From UBA9630 sp037137555 (GTDB lineage Bacteria > Patescibacteriota > Minisyncoccia > Moranbacterales > UBA2206), in contig JBAXKA010000015.1 in assembly GCA_037137555.1 (NCBI GenBank), positions 1-23,058 of the forward strand: a stretch of DNA of 23,058 bases, written 5' to 3'. Below, piece after piece: positions 5,651 to 13,302 of this stretch. The position numbers and the translations under genes are program-made. How positions within the stretch are numbered: position 1 is the first letter of the stretch; every line of letters begins with the position of its first letter. Below the pieces are notes generated by a model. It ran no database searches. It worked only from the letters and a program-made list of their open reading frames with translations, and was not told the DNA's origin.

Positions 5651-7222
5651 ATGAAAACACTAACAAAAAGACAAAAGCAATTTCTAGATTATATACAAAC
5701 CTATTTAAGAGATCATAAAATCTCACCAACTTTTGAGGAAATAAAAAAGCACTTTAAACTTTCCGCTCTTTCAACCGTACACCAACACATTCAAGCCTTA
5801 GTAGAGAAAAATTTTCTAGATAAAGATGGCAGTTCCGCCAGAAGCATAACACTACGAAAGAAAAGTTTATGCAACCTCGTAAAAATACCGTTAGTTGGGA
5901 TAATTGCCGCAGGACAACCAATCGAAGCCATTGAAACGAGAGGTGAAAAAATAATGTTCACCATAAAAAATCCACATAAAGCCAGCGAATACTATGCTCT
6001 CAAAGTCCAAGGCGACAGCATGATTGATGAGGGAATATTTGACGGAGATATTGTTATTATCAAAAAACAATCCGTTGCTGAAAATGGACAAACTGTTGTC
6101 GCAATAATTGATGACAATGAAGCAACCTTAAAAAAAATCTATCAAGAAAAAAATAGATTTCGTTTGCAACCAGCAAATCAGACAATGTTGCCCATATTTA
6201 GAAAAGAAGTTGAAATTAGAGGTGTTGTTGTTGAAATAAAAAGAAATCTTGAAAATGATATAATTAAAACTAAACAACAGACATTCAAAACATTAGATTT
6301 ATTTGCAGGAATCGGCGGGATAAGAATTGGTTTTGAAAATGCTGGTTTTAAGACCGTATTTGCTAATGATTTTGATAAATATTGCAAAAATACTTATGAC
6401 CTAAATTTCAAAAAATCAAAACTTATCGTAGAGGATTTGAGAAAAATTGGAATTGATGATTTGCCAGAATTTGATTTTCTTCTTGGTGGCTTTCCTTGTC
6501 AGGCGTTCTCAATAGCAGGATATCAAAAAGGGTTTGATGATAAAAAAGATCGAGGAAATTTATTTTTTGATGTTGCAAGAATATTAGAAGCACGCAAACC
6601 GATGGGATTTCTCCTTGAAAATGTAAAAAATTTAAAAGGACATGATCAGGGAAAAACTTTTAAAATAATTATTCAAACATTGGAAAATTTAGGCTACTCA
6701 GTAAAAGCTAAAGTTTTAAACACAATGGAATATGGAAATATTCCACAGAACAGAGAAAGAATATATATAGTAGGCTTTAAAAATAAACACTATGCGGAAA
6801 AATTTGAATTTCCAGACCAACAAAAATTAAACATAGGAGTTACCGATCTTCTTGAAAAAAATGTCCCTGAAAAATATTATTACAACAACAAACCTCTTTA
6901 TCAAAAATTAAAAGGCTCCGTAACAGAAGAAGCAAAAGTCTATCAATGGAGAAGGCAGTATGTTCGTGAAAATAAAAAGGGTGTATGTCCAACTCTCACT
7001 GCAAATATGGGTATGGGTGGACACAATGTTCCCATTATTAAAGATAAGAAAGGAATTAGAAAATTAACTCCGCTTGAATGTTTTAGATTGCAAGGCTTTC
7101 CTGAAACCTTTAAACTCCCAAAAAATTTGGCCGATTCTGCACTCTATAAACAAGCAGGGAATTCTGTAAGTGTTCCAGTTATTGAAGCTGTGGCAAAAAA
7201 AATAATGCAAGCAATAATCTGA
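5651..7222 (+). CDS. LexA repressor/autoprotease fused to a cytosine-5 DNA methyltransferase
   Basis: A 523-aa single frame joining two complete proteins. Residues 1-198 are LexA: winged-helix DNA-binding domain (1-70, RQKQFLDYIQTYL, SPTFEEIKKHF, STVHQHIQAL), cleavage site A87-G88 in LVGIIAAGQP, catalytic Ser123 in GDSMIDEGIFDGD and Lys161 in EATLKKIY, all intact. Residues 212-523 are a C5 methyltransferase: motif I DLFAGIGGIRIGF (216-228), catalytic Cys283 in GGFPCQAFS, ENV (323-325), QNRERIYIVGF (366-376), target-recognition region with QWRRQYVRENKKGVCPTLTA (432-451), RKLTPLECFRLQGFP (470-484) and QAGNSVSVPV (501-510). The paired Bsp6I-like nuclease suggests GCNGC as target. RecA-stimulated cleavage would detach the DNA-binding head from an intact methyltransferase. 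Stop TGA abuts the nuclease gene's stop. Domain calls are near certain; SOS control is inference. Confidence 0.93.
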   Translation: MKTLTKRQKQFLDYIQTYLRDHKISPTFEEIKKHFKLSALSTVHQHIQALVEKNFLDKDGSSARSITLRKKSLCNLVKIPLVGIIAAGQPIEAIETRGEKIMFTIKNPHKASEYYALKVQGDSMIDEGIFDGDIVIIKKQSVAENGQTVVAIIDDNEATLKKIYQEKNRFRLQPANQTMLPIFRKEVEIRGVVVEIKRNLENDIIKTKQQTFKTLDLFAGIGGIRIGFENAGFKTVFANDFDKYCKNTYDLNFKKSKLIVEDLRKIGIDDLPEFDFLLGGFPCQAFSIAGYQKGFDDKKDRGNLFFDVARILEARKPMGFLLENVKNLKGHDQGKTFKIIIQTLENLGYSVKAKVLNTMEYGNIPQNRERIYIVGFKNKHYAEKFEFPDQQKLNIGVTDLLEKNVPEKYYYNNKPLYQKLKGSVTEEAKVYQWRRQYVRENKKGVCPTLTANMGMGGHNVPIIKDKKGIRKLTPLECFRLQGFPETFKLPKNLADSALYKQAGNSVSVPVIEAVAKKIMQAII

Positions 7223-7786
7223 TCACCAAGTCTTAATATTTTCCCCCAATGGTTCTATTTTATTTGGCTTAATAATATCTTTCATAATACTAAACCTTGG
7301 ACGCCTTTTTTCTTCTTGTTGACTCTTCATTGTTTGTCCACTGTTTACTTTGTGCTCATATATTAAATGACTAGGTATTTCATATACATCAAATGTTCCA
7401 TCGGGATTTCCGTTGTTATAAAAATTCATAAAATAAAGTTTATCCCATTCGCTTTTTGGTCCAAAAGAAGTTAAATCAGATTCAATACTACTCGCCTTAA
7501 TCTGCTCCCTTTCTCCAGTTTTTAAATTGATAGTATCAAATGAGGCAGATCCTTTTCCTTTTAATTTTCTTTGATATCTAACAGAATCTGAAAATATACA
7601 AAACATACCCTCAGATAAAACTTCAGGAATATTAACTTTTCTTCCATATTTACTAAGACCATTGTTTAATTTTACCCATATATCAAAAAGTTTTTTAAAT
7701 GTCGTAGCATCCTTTTTACTAAAACGAGCAACTTCTATATTTATCTCATTTCCGTCTATTTCAACTGAGTATTGTTGTAATTTCAT
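7223..7786 (-). CDS. Type II restriction endonuclease, Bsp6I family
   Basis: Partner nuclease of the adjacent methyltransferase, 187 aa. It resembles the Bsp6I endonuclease family (cuts GCNGC): near the N-terminus ARFSKKDATTFKKLFDIWVK and LNNGLSKYGRKVNIPEVLSEG, near the C-terminus QQEEKRRPRFSIMKDII. A PD-(D/E)XK-like active site may be D84 (SASFDTINL) with Q95-I-K97 (REQIKASS). It starts 10 nt after the pyrG stop in the same direction and converges tail to tail with the methyltransferase, the two stop codons forming TGATCA with no spacer and no terminator. It could therefore be expressed by read-through from the pyrG operon; no promoter of its own is obvious. Family assignment is from remembered sequence pattern and context; the target sequence is inferred. 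Confidence 0.82.
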   Translation of the reverse strand: MKLQQYSVEIDGNEINIEVARFSKKDATTFKKLFDIWVKLNNGLSKYGRKVNIPEVLSEGMFCIFSDSVRYQRKLKGKGSASFDTINLKTGEREQIKASSIESDLTSFGPKSEWDKLYFMNFYNNGNPDGTFDVYEIPSHLIYEHKVNSGQTMKSQQEEKRRPRFSIMKDIIKPNKIEPLGENIKTW

Positions 7787-7793
7787 AATTTTA

Positions 7794-7813
7794 AATTTAT
7801 TTCCCCTTATTCC
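7794..7813. repeat. 20-bp direct repeat, right copy (3' end of pyrG)
   Basis: AATTTATTTCCCCTTATTCC, identical to 5062-5081. On the minus strand it encodes the end of CTP synthase (Asn-Lys-Gly-Lys-stop) plus a few bases beyond, so it probably represents the ancestral site. Confidence 0.85.
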
Positions 7814-9443
7814 TCCGACACACTTTCACAAACTCAAAAAACAACGGGTGCGAACTGATTGGTTTGGAAATTAATTCGGGATGAAATTGTGTGCCGACAA
7901 AAAAAGGATGAATATTAACAGGCAACTCAGCTATTTCCATTAGTTTTCCATCAGGAGATTTGCCAGAAAAAACTAAACCAGCTTTTTCAATTCTTTCAAT
8001 ATATTCTGGATTAACTTCAAAGCGATGACGATGCCTCTCAGAAATTTTTGGTTTTTTATAAGCGCCATAAGCAACGGTGCCTTTTTTAATTATCGCCGGA
8101 TAAGCACCAAGACGCATCGTGGCACCAAAATTATGATCCGCTAAATTTTTCTTTTGTTCTGGCATAATATCAATCACAGGATTTTTTGTTTTGCGATCAA
8201 TTTCAGTTGTGTGTGCATCTTTCAAGCCCAAAACATTTCTGGCATATTCAATAACCGCTAGTTGCATACCATAACAAAGTCCCAAAAAAGGAATTTTATT
8301 TTCTCGCAAAAATTGAATAGCTTTAATTTTTCCTTCAATTCCTCGAGAACCAAAACCACCAGGAACAATAATCCCGTCATAATTTTTTAAATCTTCCAGC
8401 TTATTTGGTTCCTTTTCAAAAAGCTCACTATTGATCCAACAAATTTCTGGCACTAATTTATTTTTATATGCAGCGTGTTTGATGGCTTCGATAACACTAA
8501 TATAGGCATCAGACAAAACAAAATCGCCTGTACCAAAATATTTTCCCACGACGCCAATCTTGATTTTTTCCTTAGCACTTTTAATACCATCAACAAAATC
8601 ATGCCAATCTTTCAAATTCGATTTTTTATTTTCTGGCAAATTTAATTTTTTCAAAATCAAGCGACTTAAATCGTCTCGTTCAAAATTGATTGGAATTTCA
8701 TAAATATTATCGGCGTCCGGTGCAGAAATAACATAGCGTTCAGAAATATTACAAAACATTCCCAATTTTTCTTTGCGTTTTTGATCAAGAAAAGTTTCAC
8801 TTCTGGCAATAATCACATCTGGTTGAATGCCTGCACCATTAAGTGTGCGCACGGCATATTGTGTTGGCTTAGTTTTCATTTCTCCCACTTTTGAGGGAAT
8901 TGGCAAATAACTCACCATCACAAACATGACATCTTCCGGATATTTAATTTTAAGCATGCGTGCTGCTTCCAAAAAAAGAATATTTTGATATTCACCGATT
9001 GTTCCACCAATTTCAATTAGCGTTACATCTGACTTGGCTTTTTCAGACGCTTTCTCAATTCGCTCAATCACTTCAAGTGGAATATGTGGAACAACTTCTA
9101 CACATTTCCCATTATAACCCAGATTTCTTTCCCGCTGAATAACTGATTCGTATACTCGTCCGGTGGTCATATAATTATCATTGGGCAAGGTAATATCCAA
9201 AAATCTTTCATAATTTCCCATGTCCTGATCGGTTTCGTAACCATCATTTAACACAAAAACTTCTCCGTGTTCAGTCGGATTCATTGTGCCAGCATCCACA
9301 TTAATATAGGGATCGATTTTAATTGCCGTGACAGAAAGCCCACGCGCTTTTAGAATTATACCGATTGATGAGGTTGCAATCCCTTTTCCCACTCCACTCA
9401 TCACTCCCCCGACGATAAATATGAATTTGCGATTTTGTTTCAT
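7797..9443 (-). CDS. pyrG: CTP synthase
   Basis: Converts UTP to CTP with glutamine and ATP; cytoplasmic. The 548-aa protein has the standard two-domain layout: the synthetase domain opens with FIFIVGGVMSGVGKGIATSS (P-loop-like), contains GTMNPTEHGEVFVLNDG and the EIGGTIGEYQ segment, and the C-terminal class I glutaminase domain has PGGFGSRGIEGK, the nucleophile Cys in GLCYGMQLAVIEYAR, and the His-Glu pair in QFHPELISKP. Start ATG at 9443, 29 nt after rplI, no promoter evident between them, so probably in the same operon. Its last codons are duplicated at 5062-5081. The gene is complete, so an insertion at its end would have preserved it. Confidence 0.98.
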   Translation of the reverse strand: MKQNRKFIFIVGGVMSGVGKGIATSSIGIILKARGLSVTAIKIDPYINVDAGTMNPTEHGEVFVLNDGYETDQDMGNYERFLDITLPNDNYMTTGRVYESVIQRERNLGYNGKCVEVVPHIPLEVIERIEKASEKAKSDVTLIEIGGTIGEYQNILFLEAARMLKIKYPEDVMFVMVSYLPIPSKVGEMKTKPTQYAVRTLNGAGIQPDVIIARSETFLDQKRKEKLGMFCNISERYVISAPDADNIYEIPINFERDDLSRLILKKLNLPENKKSNLKDWHDFVDGIKSAKEKIKIGVVGKYFGTGDFVLSDAYISVIEAIKHAAYKNKLVPEICWINSELFEKEPNKLEDLKNYDGIIVPGGFGSRGIEGKIKAIQFLRENKIPFLGLCYGMQLAVIEYARNVLGLKDAHTTEIDRKTKNPVIDIMPEQKKNLADHNFGATMRLGAYPAIIKKGTVAYGAYKKPKISERHRHRFEVNPEYIERIEKAGLVFSGKSPDGKLMEIAELPVNIHPFFVGTQFHPELISKPISSHPLFFEFVKVCRRNKGK

Positions 9444-9472
9444 AATTTTTTATAGAAAAATTAAAATAATAT

Positions 9473-9916
9473 TTACGCTTCTCGGGAAACTTTCAATTTA
9501 ATTTTTGTCTCGACGCCTTGAGCGAGATTGATTTTTATTTCATATTCCCCGATTTCTTTAATATGCGCTGGCAGTATTATGGATTTTTCTGCAATAACAA
9601 ATCCGGCAAGATTTAATTCTTTCACAAGATCCTTGGCGGAAATTGAACCAAATAATTTGCCTTCTTTGCTTTTAGTTTTAATTTCAATCAATTTATCTTT
9701 CAGTTCTGCCGCCAGCTTTTTTATTTTTTCTAAACTTTCCAGCTCAACTATTTTTTCCTTTTTTCTTTGCACGGACAATTTTTCAATCGCTTCCTTGGTG
9801 GCTGTTTCCGCTAATTTTTTGGCAAATAAAAAATTCCGCGCATAACCATCAGAAACATTTTTCAATTCCCCTTTCTTGCCTAAATTTTTAACCTCTTGGA
9901 GTAATATAATTTGCAT
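9473..9916 (-). CDS. rplI: 50S ribosomal protein L9
   Basis: Large-subunit protein with an elongated shape. Length 147 aa is normal. The N-terminal rRNA-binding signature is clear (MQIILLQEVKNLGKKGELKNVSDGYARNFLF), then the long connecting helix rich in Lys/Glu (about 41-75) and the C-terminal domain (LFGSISAKDLVKEL, about 88-101). It starts 1 nt after the S41 protease stop and is followed by pyrG. L9 is reported missing from several CPR lineages, so its presence is taxonomically informative. There is no rpsF-ssb-rpsR context, its usual bacterial neighbourhood. Confidence 0.97.
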   Translation of the reverse strand: MQIILLQEVKNLGKKGELKNVSDGYARNFLFAKKLAETATKEAIEKLSVQRKKEKIVELESLEKIKKLAAELKDKLIEIKTKSKEGKLFGSISAKDLVKELNLAGFVIAEKSIILPAHIKEIGEYEIKINLAQGVETKIKLKVSREA

Positions 9917-9917
9917 A

Positions 9918-11228
9918 TTATTTTAATTTATCTTTTATTATTTCCATCGCCTTTTCAAATTGCGGATCTTTATTATTTTTATAATCATCTGCGGTCATCT
10001 CAACTTCGACATCCGGCTTGATGCCTTTTTCCATAATATATTCACCATTTGGAGTGAGCCACTTGGCCACAGTAATTTTAACACTAGCACCTTGAGACAA
10101 TCCGATCAACTCCTGCACCGTGCCTTTACCAAAAGATTTTGCTCCAATCAATGTTATATTTTGATTATCCTTCAAAGCTCCCGCCAAAATTTCCGAAGCG
10201 CTGGCACTGCCTTCGTTGATTAACACCACCATAGGAATACGACTAAGCACATCTCCGCCCTCGGTGGAAAAATTTTCTTTTTTTCCTGTGCTATCTTCTT
10301 CCGTAACCACAACTTTTCCCAAAGGAATCATACGACTGGCAATCAAAATTGATTTATCCAAAAGTCCACCGGGATTATTTCGCAAATCTAAAATTATGCC
10401 CTTGGCATTTTTAGCTAATATAGTTTTCACAGCTTGATTAAATTCTTTGTCCGTATTTTCTCCAAATTTTGTGATTTCAATATAGGCAATATCATTATCC
10501 CTAAATTCAAGCTTAACGCTTTTGACTTCAATTGTATCACGAATAATCGCAACTTCTTTTGTTTCTTTTTCACCTACTGGCAAAACAAATAGTTTAACTT
10601 CTGTTCCTTTTTTTCCTCTAATTAAAGTTACGGCTTCATCAATTGTCATATCGGCTAAAATCTTTTCTCCTATTTTCAAAATTTTATCTCCCGCTCGCAA
10701 TCCGGCTCTTTGCGCTGGCGATCCATCAAGCGACGCAATAACCGTCAATAGATTATCTTTAATTCCCAGCTCTGCTCCAATGCCTTCAAAACTTCCACCT
10801 AAATCTTGGGCAAAAGATTTGCTTGCCTCCGGATCAAAAAAAGAAGTGTACGGATCACCAGTCGCTTTAAGCATTCCTGAAATTGCACCATACACCATTT
10901 TTTGTGCATTCAAATCATTATGATTAATATGTTTTTCCTTAACCATATCCCAGACTTTCCAAAAAAGTGCAAAGTCCACACCATTTTTCGAAATTTTATT
11001 TTCCAAAATTGCCTGATCGAGTATGATATTTTTTGAACTACTGGGATTATCTTTATTTCCTCGACTAAAACCGACGGTGTAGCTTGCTATAATAAGCATT
11101 ACCACAAACAAAATCGTCAAGCTTTTCTTAAATATTTTTCTGTTATATTTTAATTCTTTTTCAGGACAAACATAAATAGTATTGATGTTTTTATCCTCCT
11201 CTGCACTTTCTTGTTTAATTTCTTGCAT
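9918..11228 (-). CDS. Membrane-anchored S41 carboxyl-terminal processing protease
   Basis: Serine protease acting outside the membrane on protein C-termini or envelope proteins. The 436 aa contain a cytoplasmic N-terminus, one transmembrane segment (about 35-54, SLTILFVVMLIIASYTVGF), a PDZ domain (about 145-215, with SFEGIGAELG and SPAQRAGLRAGDKIL) and the S41 catalytic core with the nucleophile Ser in NEGSASASEILAGAL (about 338-352) and Lys368 in SFGKGTVQE. The Ser/Lys dyad is intact. It sits between a glycosyltransferase (5 nt gap) and rplI (1 nt gap), in an operon that begins with an LCP-family envelope protein, consistent with cell-surface maturation. Confidence 0.94.
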   Translation of the reverse strand: MQEIKQESAEEDKNINTIYVCPEKELKYNRKIFKKSLTILFVVMLIIASYTVGFSRGNKDNPSSSKNIILDQAILENKISKNGVDFALFWKVWDMVKEKHINHNDLNAQKMVYGAISGMLKATGDPYTSFFDPEASKSFAQDLGGSFEGIGAELGIKDNLLTVIASLDGSPAQRAGLRAGDKILKIGEKILADMTIDEAVTLIRGKKGTEVKLFVLPVGEKETKEVAIIRDTIEVKSVKLEFRDNDIAYIEITKFGENTDKEFNQAVKTILAKNAKGIILDLRNNPGGLLDKSILIASRMIPLGKVVVTEEDSTGKKENFSTEGGDVLSRIPMVVLINEGSASASEILAGALKDNQNITLIGAKSFGKGTVQELIGLSQGASVKITVAKWLTPNGEYIMEKGIKPDVEVEMTADDYKNNKDPQFEKAMEIIKDKLK

Positions 11229-11233
11229 AATTT

Positions 11234-12043
11234 TTAGTTATTTTTAGGCAGTGGTTTTCCTGCATATTTTTTAAAATATTTTACGGCACTAGCAATGTGA
11301 ATCCAGGCTAGCCGATTTGATATGAGTGTTTTCCAAATACTTTTTCCAGCCGAACCTTTTCCATGATAGTGATAAATTTGTGCAGTTGGATTATAGACAA
11401 CGCGATATTTTTTTTCCCAAAATTGACGACACCAATCAGTATCTTCAAAATACATTTTAAATTGCGGATCCATTAATCCCACTTTTTCAATCGCTGATCT
11501 TTTTGTCATTAAGGCCGATCCCATCAACCAATCAACATTCGCAATACTCTTATGATCAAAATCCTGCATCAAAAAATTAGCCAAATGTTTTTTGGCAAAA
11601 TTAAACTTTCCCAAAAATGTTCTTCTGTAAATAATTGTTAGCGGTGTGTAAAAATGAAAGCAAGATGGCTGAAATTTTTCATCAAAACCCAATAATTGCG
11701 GCCCAACAATTCCAACTTCGGCATTATTTTTTATATAATCCAAAAGAATTTCAATGGCCTTCTTTTTAATTAAAACATCACTATTGAGAATCAATATATA
11801 CTGACCAGAGCTTTTTTCAAAACCCAAGCTGACCAATCCGCCAAAACCAATATTCGCCTGAGAAGAAATAAATATTACTTTTGGAAAATCTTCTCGCAGC
11901 ATCATCGCTGTCGCTTCTTCTGTTTCGCCATCGGAAACAATTAATTCATAATCACTGCCCGTATAATTTTTTTCAATAGACTGGAGACAGAGCCTTAAGA
12001 GTTCTGGATTTTTATAGCTGGTAATTATAATGGATAATTCCAT
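11234..12043 (-). CDS. Glycosyltransferase family 2, rhamnosyltransferase-like
   Basis: Inverting GT-A enzyme, probably adding a sugar to a cell-surface polysaccharide on the cytoplasmic face. The 269-aa protein starts with the family pattern MELSIIITSYKNPELLRLCL, has a nucleotide-sugar metal site in LILNSDVLIKK (about 94-104) and the downstream acidic EDTDWCRQFW motif (about 195-204) containing the presumed catalytic Asp of the WbbL/rhamnosyltransferase-type branch. No transmembrane segments are evident. It lies 3 nt after the LCP gene, making it a plausible partner that builds the glycan the LCP enzyme attaches. Donor sugar and acceptor cannot be determined. Confidence 0.88.
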   Translation of the reverse strand: MELSIIITSYKNPELLRLCLQSIEKNYTGSDYELIVSDGETEEATAMMLREDFPKVIFISSQANIGFGGLVSLGFEKSSGQYILILNSDVLIKKKAIEILLDYIKNNAEVGIVGPQLLGFDEKFQPSCFHFYTPLTIIYRRTFLGKFNFAKKHLANFLMQDFDHKSIANVDWLMGSALMTKRSAIEKVGLMDPQFKMYFEDTDWCRQFWEKKYRVVYNPTAQIYHYHGKGSAGKSIWKTLISNRLAWIHIASAVKYFKKYAGKPLPKNN

Positions 12044-12046
12044 AAT

Positions 12047-13243
12047 CTATTTGGGCTTAATATCTGATTGCGGAGCAATTGTGAAAATATTTCTGGCCAT
12101 TTCATGAATTCTGTTATAATTATCACCAATCGGAAGCAAAATATATCCTGCTACGCCCATTTCCGGATTATATAAAAATCCTTCTTCTGAATTTTCCAAG
12201 ACTCGCTGATAGATCTGTGCCTCAGAAATAGTTTTGTATAAATCATAAAACTTTTGCATTTCCCAAAGTTGCATATCCGTTCGCACATTATCACCAAGAC
12301 TATTAAACATGCCGTTTATTTTAGAAAAATCGGTCAATGTTCCAACACTAAGCATTTTCTCTTTCACTAATTGAATAACTTGCTGTTGTCTTTTGGCTCG
12401 CTCAAAATCACTAGAAGTTTTTCGCGATCGCACATAACAAAGTGCTTGTTCGCCATTCAGTGTTTGTTTTCCCGCTGGCAATTTAAATTCCCCACCACAT
12501 TCAAGCATATCTTTTGGCGCAGTGCAAAGTGGATATTTTGGAATTTTTCTTTTTACAACAACTGAGACTCCCAAAGCATTCGTTTCATGACTCTTAACTA
12601 TTTTATTTTCCCAATTGCCTGTTTTGATTGTAAAAAAAGAATCGCAAACATGTTCTTCATTGAACTGCATTGCTTCATCAAATGGCTTATCCAGCGTAAT
12701 CGCTACACCACCAATTGCGTCAACGAGTTGTTTGAATCCGGTAAAATTAATACTCGCCGCATAATGAATCGGCAAACCCAACACATCACCTATCACAATT
12801 TTCATATTTTCCAAACCTTTTTTTTGACCATTTTCTTCTCCATAAGCATGTACCGCATTAATTTTTTGTTTATCGTTTGTGCCAGGAACAGTCACATATA
12901 AATCACGCGGAATAGAAATCATAGAAACTTTATTTTCTTTTGGAATAATGCTAACCACCATGATTGAATCGGCTAGCGTTCCACCTCCTGGCAAATTCGC
13001 TCCTCGCATACCGAGAATGGCAATATTAATTCGTCCGTCCGTCTCTCCCTTAAGTTCATTTTTAGCACCAGGAATAACATGGGATAAGCTTCCCAAAATT
13101 CCACCACCGGAAACTTGTGTCAAAACACGATCAGTTTTCCAAACAAAAATTCCACCGCCAACAATTAAAAGCACTAAAATCAGCATGCTTACTTTAAAAC
13201 TTTTCTTTTGATAAAATCGCATTGTTTTATTTGAATTTAACAT
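12047..13243 (-). CDS. LytR-CpsA-Psr (LCP) family glycopolymer transferase
   Basis: LCP enzymes transfer undecaprenyl-pyrophosphate-linked glycopolymers to peptidoglycan or proteins outside the cell. The 398-aa protein has one N-terminal membrane anchor (about 17-36) and an LCP domain (about 70-310): INIAILGMRG, then DSIMVVSIIPKENKVSMISIPRD with Asp92 and Arg113, KINAVHAYG, and YVRSRKTSSDFERAKRQQQV with the conserved Arg residues. A Cys-containing insertion occurs near 200-250. The start may be M1 (13243) or M8 (13222); I keep M1 because the TATAAT at 13267-13272 allows either. First gene of the operon LCP-GT2-S41-rplI-pyrG. Confidence 0.92.
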   Translation of the reverse strand: MLNSNKTMRFYQKKSFKVSMLILVLLIVGGGIFVWKTDRVLTQVSGGGILGSLSHVIPGAKNELKGETDGRINIAILGMRGANLPGGGTLADSIMVVSIIPKENKVSMISIPRDLYVTVPGTNDKQKINAVHAYGEENGQKKGLENMKIVIGDVLGLPIHYAASINFTGFKQLVDAIGGVAITLDKPFDEAMQFNEEHVCDSFFTIKTGNWENKIVKSHETNALGVSVVVKRKIPKYPLCTAPKDMLECGGEFKLPAGKQTLNGEQALCYVRSRKTSSDFERAKRQQQVIQLVKEKMLSVGTLTDFSKINGMFNSLGDNVRTDMQLWEMQKFYDLYKTISEAQIYQRVLENSEEGFLYNPEMGVAGYILLPIGDNYNRIHEMARNIFTIAPQSDIKPK

Positions 13244-13266
13244 GATAATTATTTAACAATAAAAAA

Positions 13267-13272
13267 ATTATA
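13267..13272 (-). promoter_or_regulatory. Probable -10 element upstream of the LCP operon
   Basis: Perfect TATAAT on the minus strand 23 nt before the LCP start codon. No good -35 is present at 16-18 bp (AAAAGG or GAAAAG), so this is a partial match only, but it is the only candidate in the 59-nt gap. Confidence 0.4.
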
Positions 13273-13302
13273 CTACAAGTCTATTTTACCTTTTCTAAAA
13301 AA

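Larger units (their letters stand above)
5062..7813. mobile_element. Candidate restriction-modification island bounded by 20-bp direct repeats
   Basis: The segment between the two repeat copies holds a secreted Cys-rich protein, the LexA-cytosine methyltransferase fusion and a Bsp6I-family endonuclease. One repeat copy is the 3' end of pyrG, which stays intact, the classic outcome of insertion with target duplication or of site-specific integration at a gene end. No integrase, transposase or terminal inverted repeat is visible, so the unit would be non-autonomous. Insertion with long target duplication has been described for restriction-modification units in Helicobacter. The boundaries are seen; the mobility is inferred. 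Confidence 0.45.
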
